Origin: Moraxellaceae bacterium
GTDB lineage: Bacteria; Pseudomonadota; Gammaproteobacteria; Pseudomonadales; Moraxellaceae
Reading direction: 5' to 3'
NCBI GenBank assembly: GCA_030680295.1
Contig: JAUXVU010000023.1
Location: 62,001-126,000, forward strand
Length of the DNA: 64,000 nucleotides
This document shows, one piece after another, positions 26,763 through 34,856 of the stretch; the stretch's first letter is position 1; the number at the start of each line of letters is the position of its first letter. The position numbers and the translations under genes are program-made. A model generated the notes under the pieces. It was not told the DNA's origin. It searched no databases and saw only the letters and a program-made list of their open reading frames with translations.

Positions 26763-26778
26763 TTAATACATGTATTAA
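26763..26778. promoter_or_regulatory. 16-bp perfect palindrome, candidate operator
   Basis: TTAATACATGTATTAA is fully self-complementary and lies 11 nt upstream of the reductase start codon, next to its Shine-Dalgarno sequence, in the 179-nt divergent region shared with the AraC-type regulator. Its position suits a repressor or activator site controlling the reductase-FMO-ceramidase genes. AraC proteins normally bind direct repeats, so another dimeric factor is also possible. Confidence 0.5.
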
Positions 26779-26930
26779 GTGGCACTACTATCAGCGAGGG
26801 CGTACCGAAATACACAAGCGATCAGTTACTTTTCAATCGAAGGTGTCGGAGATTAAAACAAAGCACCCAGCTTGCTAATAAGGGTCATGCAGGCCAGAAT
26901 GGGGGCAAAACCGGACACGATAATTGACCT

Positions 26931-27962
26931 ATGCTCCAGGATGATCCCCGTTTTACCGAGGCTGTCATTCCCACTTTTGTCATTGCGGGGCTGGTCGATC
27001 ACGCTTATTCCAGAGGGCTTGAGCCAGAAGCTTGGTTTGCGGGCCAAGGGTTGGCCGTCGCACAGATCCAGCAATCAGAGGCACTGATTTCCTTCCGACA
27101 GGCAACTACCATTATTCGGCGAGCCTTACGTACACTGCCAACTGAGCCACTAGGTCTACATGTGGGGTCGCGTGAAGCACTCACCTCATTTGGTATGCTT
27201 GGTTTCGCCATACTGTCCAGCCAGAACGTGCGTGAAGCCTTTGCTACAGGACTTGAATTCCATCTCGCCTCTGGCAGCTTGGTAGACGTCGAGGCCGAAA
27301 TTACTGCCACAGAAGTTACGCTGCAACTACATGAGCGCTTCCCTGACACAGAGCTATTGCCCTTTCTTTGTGAAGAAGTTTTTGCCAGTTCGGTTGCCAT
27401 CATGAGGATGATGCTGGGCAATAACACGTCACCACTGCGTATCGAGCTAAGCTATCCACAACCCGCTTATGGCGCTGCGTACCAGCGACTATTCAAGTGT
27501 CCAGTACGCTTCAATAGCAGCGCTAATCGCATGGTATTTTCTTCGGCACTAATGGACTTCCCACTGACTACCCGCAGCGCAGCAAGTCATGCTGCAGCAC
27601 TAGCCGCCTGTCGCAAATTGATTACACCAAGTGTAACCACTCAAGACGTCATCAATTCAGTAGAAAACCTGTTACGCAACCATTTGCGCCAGCGTCCGAC
27701 CATGACTGATATCGCCGACTGGCTCAACACGACCGAGCGAACACTTCGCCGTCAACTAACCGACGTGGGACAAAGCTTTAGCAACATCCGAGACCGCGTT
27801 TTAGAACAACAGGCGCGGCTATTATTAAGCAACTCAAGGTTGTCAATTTCTAATATTGCAGAGGAGCTTGGTTTTAGTGATCCTCGCGATTTTCGCCGCG
27901 CATTTCGGCGCTGGACGGGCATCTCACCCTCACGGCTACGACAAAACGCTCCTAATGAATAA
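26931..27962 (+). CDS. AraC family transcriptional regulator (Arabinose_bd N-domain type)
   Basis: A 343-aa regulator. The N-terminal two thirds match the OruR/ArgR-like sensor domain (EPLGLHVGSREALTSFGMLGFAILSSQNVREAF), and the C-terminal about 85 residues carry two helix-turn-helix units: MTDIADWLNTTERTLRRQL and ISNIAEELGFSDPRDFRRAFRRWTGISPS. It is divergent from the ketopantoate-reductase-like/FMO/ceramidase genes and is probably their regulator. P. aeruginosa SphR, an AraC-family protein that activates its ceramidase gene in response to sphingosine, is a suggestive parallel, but orthology is not shown here. Confidence 0.88.
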   Translation: MLQDDPRFTEAVIPTFVIAGLVDHAYSRGLEPEAWFAGQGLAVAQIQQSEALISFRQATTIIRRALRTLPTEPLGLHVGSREALTSFGMLGFAILSSQNVREAFATGLEFHLASGSLVDVEAEITATEVTLQLHERFPDTELLPFLCEEVFASSVAIMRMMLGNNTSPLRIELSYPQPAYGAAYQRLFKCPVRFNSSANRMVFSSALMDFPLTTRSAASHAAALAACRKLITPSVTTQDVINSVENLLRNHLRQRPTMTDIADWLNTTERTLRRQLTDVGQSFSNIRDRVLEQQARLLLSNSRLSISNIAEELGFSDPRDFRRAFRRWTGISPSRLRQNAPNE

Positions 27963-27999
27963 AAAAGCTTTACCCACTTTATAATGTCAACAGCTGGCG

Positions 28000-28260
28000 C
28001 TAACGCGACAACTTGTACTGGCTAGCGCAGTAGGCTCGTTGCACATCAGGATGGCGTAAAGCAGCGTGTTTGGTGGTCCGTCCACCAACACGCTGACGCC
28101 ACAACCTAAAAGACGAAGGTTTAAGCTGCTGTCGCATCAACTTAATAACATCTGACTCTGCTAAACCGTATAGCTGCTCAATCGCTTCAAACGGCGTACG
28201 ATCCTCCCATGCCATTTCAATCACACGTGACAGATCTGCTTCACTTAGTTGTTCAGTCAA
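28000..28260 (-). CDS. TIGR03643/DUF2805 family protein
   Basis: An 86-aa protein starting with TTG at 28260 (GAGG ten bases upstream). The signature is LSRVIEMAWEDRTPFEAIEQLYGLAESDVIKLMRQQLKPSSFRLWRQRVGGR-like, with HP and the C-terminal YKLSR tail; this is the small conserved TIGR03643 (DUF2805) family. The middle looks like a helix-turn-helix (FEAIEQLYGLAESDVIKLMR), so nucleic-acid binding is possible, but the function is unknown. It is divergent from the DUF6435 gene. Confidence 0.85.
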   Translation of the reverse strand: MTEQLSEADLSRVIEMAWEDRTPFEAIEQLYGLAESDVIKLMRQQLKPSSFRLWRQRVGGRTTKHAALRHPDVQRAYCASQYKLSR

Positions 28261-28322
28261 TGGCGTAGTGCCTCTTATTAATCCTTGATAAATACTGATC
28301 TAACACCTGCCGAGGAAAGACG

Positions 28323-28505
28323 ATGTTTGGACTATTTAAGAAAGATCCATTAATTGAATTGCGTAAGCAATATAACAAGACGCTGGAGGCGGCCATGTTG
28401 GCACAGCGTAATGGCAATATACGTGGCTATGCCGAATTAACAGAGCAGGCCGAAGCGCTGGGCAAGCAACTGGATGAATTAACAGAAACAAAAAAGCCCT
28501 TATAA
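28323..28505 (+). CDS. DUF6435 family small protein
   Basis: A 60-aa protein with a good GAGGAAAG ribosome site. The sequence MFGLFKKDPLIELRKQYNK followed by AMLAQRNGNIRGYAELTEQAEAL matches, as far as I can judge by memory, the DUF6435 family found in many gammaproteobacteria. It is highly charged and helical with no signal peptide. The function is unknown. The gene is monocistronic: its stop codon lies within the intrinsic terminator. Confidence 0.82.
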   Translation: MFGLFKKDPLIELRKQYNKTLEAAMLAQRNGNIRGYAELTEQAEALGKQLDELTETKKPL

Positions 28506-28519
28506 CTTAAGGGCTTTTT
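28491..28519 (+). terminator. bidirectional intrinsic terminator
   Basis: AAAGCCCTTA-TAACT-TAAGGGCTTT with T-runs on both strands. It ends the DUF6435 gene on the plus strand and also lies just downstream of tRNA-Ser on the minus strand. Confidence 0.88.
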
Positions 28520-28530
28520 GCGTAACAATT

Positions 28531-28622
28531 TGGCGGAGAGAGAGGGATTTGAACCCTCGATACGGGAGGACCCGTATGCCGAATTTCGAGTCCGGTGCAT
28601 TCAACCACTCTGCCACCTCTCC
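28531..28622 (-). tRNA. tRNA-Ser (anticodon CGA)
   Basis: The minus strand folds as a 92-nt class II tRNA with encoded CCA: acceptor GGAGAGG/TCTCTCC, anticodon loop CTCGAAA (anticodon CGA), a long variable arm (ATACGGG...CCCGTAT) and T-arm GGGTTCAAATCC. It reads UCG serine codons. Confidence 0.96.
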
Positions 28623-28682
28623 GAAGGACGCGGAATTTACCGGATGCCGGAACTAAACTCAATACCGCCAACTGAGATAGCG

Positions 28683-28919
28683 CTAAATAGGCACGTCATC
28701 AATACGGTCAGCAAGCAAATCCAAGGATGTATCTGCTGTTTCAAGCGCCTCATCAATTGAATTACCTACCACTGGCACTACTGAAATGACAGCGCCAGTA
28801 ACCGATAACAAAGAGCCTGTGACTCGCAAAGGCATGCTGACTAGTTTTGTTAAGAAACAGCCACTCAACACCAAAGACATGGCACAAACTGCACCAAGCT
28901 TCAATGTTGCCGCAAACAT
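28683..28919 (-). CDS. small lipoprotein (DUF6726-like)
   Basis: A 78-aa protein with signal peptide and lipobox LVLSGC (Cys21). The mature part has a short hydrophobic stretch, TGAVISVVPVVGN, then an acidic tail (EALETADTSLDLLADRIDDV). It resembles the small lipoprotein family DUF6726 by its CxxTKLVSMPLRVTG and VVPVVG spelling, but I am not certain. Its ATG overlaps the purC stop (TAATG), so it is translationally coupled to purC. Function unknown. Confidence 0.7.
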   Translation of the reverse strand: MFAATLKLGAVCAMSLVLSGCFLTKLVSMPLRVTGSLLSVTGAVISVVPVVGNSIDEALETADTSLDLLADRIDDVPI

Positions 28920-29629
28920 TACAGGCTAACACCCAAACGTTGAGCCACTTCTTCATAGGCCTCAACCACGCCACCTAAGCCTTGGCGAAAGCGGTCCTTA
29001 TCGAGCTTACGGCGTGTTTCACGATCCCACAGACGGCAACCATCTGGCGAGAACTCATCACCCAGCACAATTTGGCCCTTAAACACACCAAACTCCAGCT
29101 TGAAATCAACCAGCAGCATGTCACCAGCTAAAAACAGCGCAGACAATACTTCATTGACGCGGAAGGTGAGTTCACGCATTTGTGCAATTTGCTCAGTTGT
29201 AGCCCAGCCAAACGAAACAGCATGCGACTCATTAACCATGGGGTCGCCCAAAGCGTCGTTTTTCAGAAACAATTCAAAGGTTGGCGGCGTTAACGACATA
29301 CCCTCTTCCACGCCTAATCGTCGCACCAAGCTGCCAGCAGCAAAGTTACGGACAACACACTCCAGTGGGATCATCTGCAAATGCTTCACCAGTGAATCGG
29401 TGTCATTCAGCAGACGTTCGTGATGTGTAGGAATACCGGCGGCAGCGAGCTTGTCCATAATGAAGGCATTGAACTTATTGTTCACCATGCCTTTGCGATC
29501 AAGCTGCTCCACTTTCTTGCCATCAAAAGCTGATGTGTCATTGCGATAAGCAATAATGACGAAGTCGGCTGAGTCAGTGGCATAAACAGACTTTGCTTTT
29601 CCGGTGTAGAGCAACTCACCTTTTTGCAT
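28919..29629 (-). CDS. purC: phosphoribosylaminoimidazole-succinocarboxamide synthase
   Basis: SAICAR synthetase of purine synthesis, joining CAIR and aspartate with ATP. The product is 236 aa from ATG 29629, which has GAGGAAG seven bases upstream; E. coli PurC has 237 aa. The N-terminal [15 protein letters not shown] loop and [11 protein letters not shown] substrate site are intact, as is [17 protein letters not shown]. It is transcribed after dapA and bamC, the common gammaproteobacterial order. Confidence 0.97.
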   Translation of the reverse strand: MQKGELLYTGKAKSVYATDSADFVIIAYRNDTSAFDGKKVEQLDRKGMVNNKFNAFIMDKLAAAGIPTHHERLLNDTDSLVKHLQMIPLECVVRNFAAGSLVRRLGVEEGMSLTPPTFELFLKNDALGDPMVNESHAVSFGWATTEQIAQMRELTFRVNEVLSALFLAGDMLLVDFKLEFGVFKGQIVLGDEFSPDGCRLWDRETRRKLDKDRFRQGLGGVVEAYEEVAQRLGVSL

Positions 29630-29646
29630 GAACACTTCCTCTAAAC

Positions 29647-30225
29647 TCAAGGCCAACGGGCTTGCAGTGTGGTTAATAAAGTACGAGATAAATTGACCGG
29701 TGCTAATACGTCATCACTGCGCTGCACGGTAATCATGAAGGCTTCAGTGGCACGAACCATACGCACCTGAAAGTCTTGCTCAGAGATCACTACATCAACC
29801 AAGCCAAGCGACTGATTACGATCTTTAATGGTGACATTGGCATTGGCCAAGGCTCTTGCCAGTTCATCCCACACACGCTCGCGTGGACCAACAACGCGCA
29901 GCTCAGGGATACCATTACCATCGGTACCCAACTTTACTGGTAAGCGACCGGGGGTGTCTGGCAGTGCCATTTGTTGCTCAACCACCACACCTTGCATAGC
30001 AGGCGGAAATGGAATTGAGGCTTTATCAAGCTCAATTTTAGTGGTTGATTCAGCAATTTCAGGAATCGGCCATAAAGGGCGAATTGGACGTGTGTCCACC
30101 CCTTCAGGCATCTGCAACACAGGGCCAGGCTGTGCTTGGGTATAGTCCAAGGTGCGGTCACGAAAAAAACCGCTACAGCCAGGCAATAAGGTCAACGACA
30201 ACGCTACACATAACACACGATGCAT
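29647..30225 (-). CDS. bamC: outer membrane assembly lipoprotein BamC, short form
   Basis: A 192-aa lipoprotein (lipobox LLPGC) of the BAM complex that inserts outer-membrane proteins. The unstructured N-terminal lasso that binds BamD is visible ([22 protein letters not shown]-like), followed by one helix-grip domain ([20 protein letters not shown]...). E. coli BamC is 344 aa with two helix-grip domains; the second is absent here with no frameshift evident, so this is a natural short form. Its ATG overlaps the dapA stop (TGATG). Confidence 0.88.
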   Translation of the reverse strand: MHRVLCVALSLTLLPGCSGFFRDRTLDYTQAQPGPVLQMPEGVDTRPIRPLWPIPEIAESTTKIELDKASIPFPPAMQGVVVEQQMALPDTPGRLPVKLGTDGNGIPELRVVGPRERVWDELARALANANVTIKDRNQSLGLVDVVISEQDFQVRMVRATEAFMITVQRSDDVLAPVNLSRTLLTTLQARWP

Positions 30226-31100
30226 CAGATTACTCCACTTGCTTGCAAGGCAGCACGCACACGCGGCTGGGCAGCCTCTGACAATACCGTTAACGGCAGG
30301 CGAATACCAAGACCAATGCGCCCCATTTCAGTCAAAGCCCACTTAACAGGGATTGGATTGGACTCAATAAACAATACTTGATTAAGCTCGGCCAACTGAT
30401 TGCTTAAGCCATGAGCACGCTCTGCATCACCAGCCAAGGCTGCTTCACAAGCCTGCGCCATAACCTCTGGAGCAACGTTTGCTGTGACTGAAATGTTGCC
30501 CTTGGCACCATTTAAAATCAGATCAATAGCGGTGGCATCATCACCTGAATACACCGCCATATGGTCACCCAGCAAACCGATCAGCTCGATACCTCGTGCG
30601 ACATCTCCTGTGGCATCTTTAATACCAACAATATTGGGCACACCAATCAAACGCGCAACAGTCGCATTTTGCATATCAACGCCGGTACGGCCAGGCACGT
30701 TATACAAAATCTGTGGTAGTGACACTGCTTCGGCAATCGCTTTATAGTGCTGATATAAACCTTCTTGAGTGGGCTTGTTGTAATACGGCGTCACCAGCAA
30801 AGCTGCATCCACGCCAATTTGTGCCGCAGCTGCTGTCAGCTCAATGGCTTCGCGTGTGGAGTTCGCTCCCGTTCCAGCAATTACCGCTAAACGGCCTGCA
30901 GCCACTTCGACCACCGTACGAATAACGGCCAAATGCTCATCAACGGCTAAAGTAGGTGACTCGCCGGTTGTACCGACGGCCACGATGCCATGTGTGCCCG
31001 CGGCCACATGCCACTCAACCAACTGCGTCAACGCCAGCCAATCGACTTGACCATCGTCTTGCATAGGGGTTACTAGGGCCACCAAACTGCCAATGATCAT
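30225..31100 (-). CDS. dapA: 4-hydroxy-tetrahydrodipicolinate synthase
   Basis: Condenses pyruvate with aspartate semialdehyde in lysine/diaminopimelate synthesis. The product is 291 aa from ATG 31100 (GGAG six bases upstream); a GTG at 31112 would add four residues. The Schiff-base Lys lies in NIVGIKDATGDV, the tyrosine in LVTPYYNKPTQEGLYQHY and the arginine in YNVPGRTGVDM. It heads the dapA-bamC-purC operon. Confidence 0.97.
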   Translation of the reverse strand: MIIGSLVALVTPMQDDGQVDWLALTQLVEWHVAAGTHGIVAVGTTGESPTLAVDEHLAVIRTVVEVAAGRLAVIAGTGANSTREAIELTAAAAQIGVDAALLVTPYYNKPTQEGLYQHYKAIAEAVSLPQILYNVPGRTGVDMQNATVARLIGVPNIVGIKDATGDVARGIELIGLLGDHMAVYSGDDATAIDLILNGAKGNISVTANVAPEVMAQACEAALAGDAERAHGLSNQLAELNQVLFIESNPIPVKWALTEMGRIGLGIRLPLTVLSEAAQPRVRAALQASGVI

Positions 31101-31196
31101 GCCGCGCTCCACACGTCAAAAAATACAAAATTAAGGTTGCCAATGGTATAGGTGAGCCACTATCTGAAACAAGAGCTGCTAATCGCTAAAAAACGC

Positions 31197-31222
31197 AAAA
31201 GCCGGCTTGCAGGCCGGCTTTG
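31197..31222. other. GC-rich hairpin in the dapA/acyltransferase intergenic region
   Basis: AAAGCCGGC-TTGCAG-GCCGGCTTT is a 9-bp perfect stem. On the minus strand it is followed by TTTTG, weakly terminator-like, about 97 nt upstream of dapA. On the plus strand it lies 67 nt before the acyltransferase start. In a divergent promoter region this could be an attenuator or a barrier between the two transcription units. The 5' region is too short for a lysine riboswitch. Confidence 0.55.
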
Positions 31223-31288
31223 AACAAGTAACATGTACTACTTATAAGATAGTGCGCGAATATAGTAAGCACCACTATTGCTGTCAAC

Positions 31289-32125
31289 ATGGAATTGTCA
31301 ATGTCACGCATTCAAAAAATAATTCAAAAAGCGCTATTAAAGCCAGATTTGGTCACATTGCTTGATCAAGCACCCAATGTGGTTGGCAGCATGTCTTACG
31401 ACCGATGGGGGCTTAATCCAAACACTCAACGCACTGGTTTAGCCTTAGGCAAAATCCTCTACGACTACTATTTCCGTACGCAGGCTTATGGTTTGGAAAA
31501 CATTCCAGCTTCAGGACGTGTACTCATTATTGGCAATCACTCCGGTCACACCCCGATTGATGGCATTTTGATTGGTGTTGCCATGTCGACCAATCCACAC
31601 GGTCCGCGTATTCCGCGTGCCATGGTAGAGCGCTTATTTCCACGCCTACCCTATCTAGGCAACCTAGTCACTGCTGTCGGTGGCGTAGTAGGTGAGGTAA
31701 AAAACTGTCACGACATGTTGTTAAATGAAGAAGCCGTAATGGTCTTCCCAGAGGGTGCGCGAGGTACCGGCAAGGGTTATGCCAAACGCTATCAATTACA
31801 GCGTTTTGGTCAGGGGTTTATGCATTTAGCCATGGAAACCAACACACCCATTATTCCCGTTGGTGTTGTTGGCTGCGAAGAAGCACTGCCGATGTACGGC
31901 AACCTTAGCGGTCTAGCGCGAATGTTATCAGTGCCATACATTCCTGTTACCACACCCTTACCCCTGCCCTACAAGGTACACATCCATTTTGGTGAACCCA
32001 TGACCTTTGATGGACCTATCACGAGTGAGTCTCAAGTTTCTAGCAACGTAGAGTTGGTGCGCCAACGCATTGAAAGCTTGCTTGATAAAGGACAACTCAT
32101 GCGCCAAGCAGGAAAATCAGCATGA
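31289..32125 (+). CDS. lysophospholipid acyltransferase family protein (PlsC-like)
   Basis: A 278-aa acyltransferase. The block I motif appears as GNHSGHTPIDG, block III as VFPEGARGTGKG, and the final PVGVVGCEEALP block is present, the pattern of the PlsC superfamily branch with HSGxxPxD. There is no clear transmembrane helix, so it probably binds the inner face of the membrane. It may acylate lysophosphatidate or a storage lipid intermediate. Its stop overlaps the following epimerase start by 4 nt, making an operon. Confidence 0.86.
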   Translation: MELSMSRIQKIIQKALLKPDLVTLLDQAPNVVGSMSYDRWGLNPNTQRTGLALGKILYDYYFRTQAYGLENIPASGRVLIIGNHSGHTPIDGILIGVAMSTNPHGPRIPRAMVERLFPRLPYLGNLVTAVGGVVGEVKNCHDMLLNEEAVMVFPEGARGTGKGYAKRYQLQRFGQGFMHLAMETNTPIIPVGVVGCEEALPMYGNLSGLARMLSVPYIPVTTPLPLPYKVHIHFGEPMTFDGPITSESQVSSNVELVRQRIESLLDKGQLMRQAGKSA

Positions 32126-33051
32126 AACAACGCATTTTAATTACAGGTGCAGCTGGCGCGCTGGCACAACAGGTCATCCGCAGGCTTCGTCATCACTACG
32201 AATTAGTTGTCGTAGACTCTCGTACTGAGGTCACTACACCACCTGATATCCCAAGTTTTCGTTGTGAGTTCTTGCACCGCTCTTTTGAGGAGCTGTTTCG
32301 GAAATACCAGTTTGATGGTGTTATCCACCTAGGTCGTATTTCATCACGAGAGTCCACCCGAGAAAGACGTTACAACGCTAATGTCTTAGGCACCCAGCGC
32401 TTGTTAGAACACTGCGTTAAATACGAAGTGAAGCAGCTGGTCGTATTATCAACACATTTTGTTTACGGCGCTCACCCGTATAACCCGGCATTTATTACTG
32501 AAGATGCGCCGCTAAAGGCGGCAGGATTTACCCAAGACTTAGTTGACACGGTTGAGTTAGAAAACTTGGTGATGATCCATTTGTGGAAATATCCACAATT
32601 GCGCACTACGTTACTGCGCCCCTGCCATATTGTAGGCCCCGGCATTAATAACAGCATGAGCCAGCTATTAAGCCAACCACGCTCACCAGCACTAATGGGC
32701 TTTTCACCATTGATGCAATTTATTCACGTCAGTGATGCTGCAAAAGCGATAGTTTTGGCTTATCAAGGTGACCAGCCCGGTATCTACAACCTAGCAAGTG
32801 ATGACTGTGTGGCGTTTCAGGATGCGTTACGTTTGAGTGGTTGCAAAATTCTGCCCATTCCCTCAATCCCTGAATCACTCTGCCGCGCTGTGGTCAAGAA
32901 ACTAGATAAACGCTATTTCCAGCTATTTTTACTGGATTACTTTAAGTATGCGACCACCATCGATGGCCGCTTATTTAAGAATACGTTTAACTATGAACCT
33001 GATATTAGTTTGACTGAGATTTTTCAGCACTACGCCAACTTAAAGAGTTAG
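32122..33051 (+). CDS. NAD-dependent epimerase/dehydratase-like extended SDR
   Basis: A 309-aa extended short-chain dehydrogenase with TGAAGALAQQVIRRL (cofactor loop) and a SxxxVYG segment (LSTHFVYGAHP) in place of the typical active-site serine and tyrosine. Downstream, TTLLRPCHIVGPG and FIHVSDAAKAIVLAY are typical. It belongs with sugar-nucleotide epimerases or lipid-modifying SDRs. Coupling to a PlsC-like gene by a 4-nt overlap suggests a lipid-related substrate; this is inference. Confidence 0.85.
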   Translation: MKQRILITGAAGALAQQVIRRLRHHYELVVVDSRTEVTTPPDIPSFRCEFLHRSFEELFRKYQFDGVIHLGRISSRESTRERRYNANVLGTQRLLEHCVKYEVKQLVVLSTHFVYGAHPYNPAFITEDAPLKAAGFTQDLVDTVELENLVMIHLWKYPQLRTTLLRPCHIVGPGINNSMSQLLSQPRSPALMGFSPLMQFIHVSDAAKAIVLAYQGDQPGIYNLASDDCVAFQDALRLSGCKILPIPSIPESLCRAVVKKLDKRYFQLFLLDYFKYATTIDGRLFKNTFNYEPDISLTEIFQHYANLKS

Positions 33052-33452
33052 CGTTTTTTCAGCTGTTCAGCTAATTGCTCAATGACCTTAGTGAGCTGAT
33101 CCATACGCTCACTGAGTGATTCAAAGTCTTTTTGTGATGGAATGCCTAAGCGCCCCAAAGTACTGTGTAGGCGCTCATCAATGGCGCGTTCAACTTTCTC
33201 GCGAGTATCAGATGCCTTTTCGATAACCTTATCTTTTAAGTCATGTGCGGTAACGTCAGCAATTTCACGGGTTTTATTTTCCAACTCTTCGCCAACTTTG
33301 ACCAAGTTGTCAAATAATTTGCCGCCCTCTTCTTCTGCACGCGAAAACGCACCTAAGCCAGCCAACCATATTTGCTGTGTGTATTTACGCAAATCCTTCG
33401 TCGGAGCAGACTTAACGCGTCCACGTGCATCAAATTTTGATTGGTCTGACAT
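33048..33452 (-). CDS. phasin family protein (PhaF/PhaI type)
   Basis: A 134-aa helical protein. The segment LRKYTQQIWLAGLGAFSRAEEEGGKLFDNLVKVGEELE is the hallmark of the PhaI/PhaF poly(hydroxyalkanoate) granule-associated family; the rest is an amphipathic coiled coil ending in a Leu/Glu/Lys helix. Phasins coat PHA granules or act as chaperone-like proteins. No PHA synthase is in the window, so granule binding is not certain. Its 3' end overlaps the convergent epimerase by 4 nt. Confidence 0.88.
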   Translation of the reverse strand: MSDQSKFDARGRVKSAPTKDLRKYTQQIWLAGLGAFSRAEEEGGKLFDNLVKVGEELENKTREIADVTAHDLKDKVIEKASDTREKVERAIDERLHSTLGRLGIPSQKDFESLSERMDQLTKVIEQLAEQLKKR

Positions 33453-33479
33453 ACACCCTCACCCTAAAAACAGTTCAAA

Positions 33480-34709
33480 TTACAAATTTAAAATTACCGC
33501 TAATTGCCCGAAGCCCGCCATAGCGCCCAAGACTGCACCGAGCATAATCAAAATCCACTCATCTTCTTTAAATGCAGGACGAAGCAACTCTTGGAACTCT
33601 TCGTTACTCATTGCCATCATACGTCGACTAAAAATGCGATGAATAATAGTCGAGCGCTCACGACTAAAGCCCTGCTCCGACATGGAACCTAAAGACATAT
33701 CGACGGCACGATCAGCCACCAAGTTTTTTAGGTCAGCAAAACCCTCGGCGCCAATACTAATTTGTATCGCAGTACGCACCACGCCTGAGTCTAATAGCGG
33801 ACGTAAATGCTTTTTAATGATGGCCTTGGTGCGATAAGAACGCGGTCCTGTCATCACCTCTATCATCATATTTTTTAGATTAACAATTTCAACCGTACTA
33901 ATTTCCGAAAACTTCTCTGCGACTTCCGCTTTACGCTTCATGAACAAGCCATGAAGTACAAATGGCCCTATTTTTATCGGATCAATAGGGCGAAAAATAA
34001 CGTTAAGCGCTAACCAGTTGGTTGCCCAACCGACCATAAAGCCAAAAAATGGCAACACCCAGTTTGCTGGATAAACCGAATAAACGGCCAACTGAATTAG
34101 GCCAAACAAAAAGCCAAAATAAGCGCCGGAGTTCACTACAAAGCGCAACTCTTTATCACCCACTTCTTTAAAGATGCGCACAACAAGACTTTTGTCAGCG
34201 ACCATCATCCGCACGACCATGGTTTTTAGGTCAATCAGATCTTCAATGTTCTGCGCCATGTCATCGACAACATTGTCCATGATCGCTGGAATTTGACGGC
34301 GTGCCCGAGCATAAATACGGTTTTTCACCATCAGCGGCAAATTTTCCCATAGCACGGCATTGCGTTCCGTCATGATTTCATCGACGTACTCTTCAATACG
34401 TGAGGTAATCGAATAGGAAATTTGCTCAGCGATTTTTTCAGGCTCCATTTCCTGAAAAAGCTCACTTAACGATGCTAGTTTAGACAGTGAATTATCCACC
34501 ACAATGGCGGCCATTTTACCGGCTTTACTGGGAATAATGCCTTGCCAGCCCAATAGAAGGGGTTTGTAGCCAATAAACTCCAAAGGCCAAAACGTCATTT
34601 TGATGGCAATCCAGTTGGTGAACCAACCAACAAATGAAGCCACAAAAGGAATAGCGGCTAAAAACCAGAAATCAGGACGTTCATAAAAGGCCTGCAAAAA
34701 TTCAATCAT
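33480..34709 (-). CDS. DUF445 family membrane protein
   Basis: A 409-aa protein with hydrophobic segments at both ends and in the middle. The duplicated motif GWFTNWIAIKMTFWPLEFIG near the N-terminus and GWATNWLALNVIFRPIDPIKIG near residue 240 is characteristic of DUF445. The long soluble parts between are helical and charged. Function unknown. It precedes the phasin gene on the same strand with a 27-nt gap and may be co-transcribed with it. Confidence 0.87.
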   Translation of the reverse strand: MIEFLQAFYERPDFWFLAAIPFVASFVGWFTNWIAIKMTFWPLEFIGYKPLLLGWQGIIPSKAGKMAAIVVDNSLSKLASLSELFQEMEPEKIAEQISYSITSRIEEYVDEIMTERNAVLWENLPLMVKNRIYARARRQIPAIMDNVVDDMAQNIEDLIDLKTMVVRMMVADKSLVVRIFKEVGDKELRFVVNSGAYFGFLFGLIQLAVYSVYPANWVLPFFGFMVGWATNWLALNVIFRPIDPIKIGPFVLHGLFMKRKAEVAEKFSEISTVEIVNLKNMMIEVMTGPRSYRTKAIIKKHLRPLLDSGVVRTAIQISIGAEGFADLKNLVADRAVDMSLGSMSEQGFSRERSTIIHRIFSRRMMAMSNEEFQELLRPAFKEDEWILIMLGAVLGAMAGFGQLAVILNL

Positions 34710-34856
34710 CGTGAGCCCTTACGAGATCTGCACATGAAAAACATGACAAACAGACTATAAACAGGTTAAAAAGAGCATCGAGTATACACTGAAAGATTGA
34801 CAAACTTTATATTCCCCCCCAATTTGCAAAGCGCTAAAACTGCTGGCTAAACAACT

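Noticed and set aside
31101-31288. Lysine riboswitch upstream of dapA
   Set aside because: The whole divergent region is only 188 nt and lacks the conserved L-box core; only a simple hairpin is seen.
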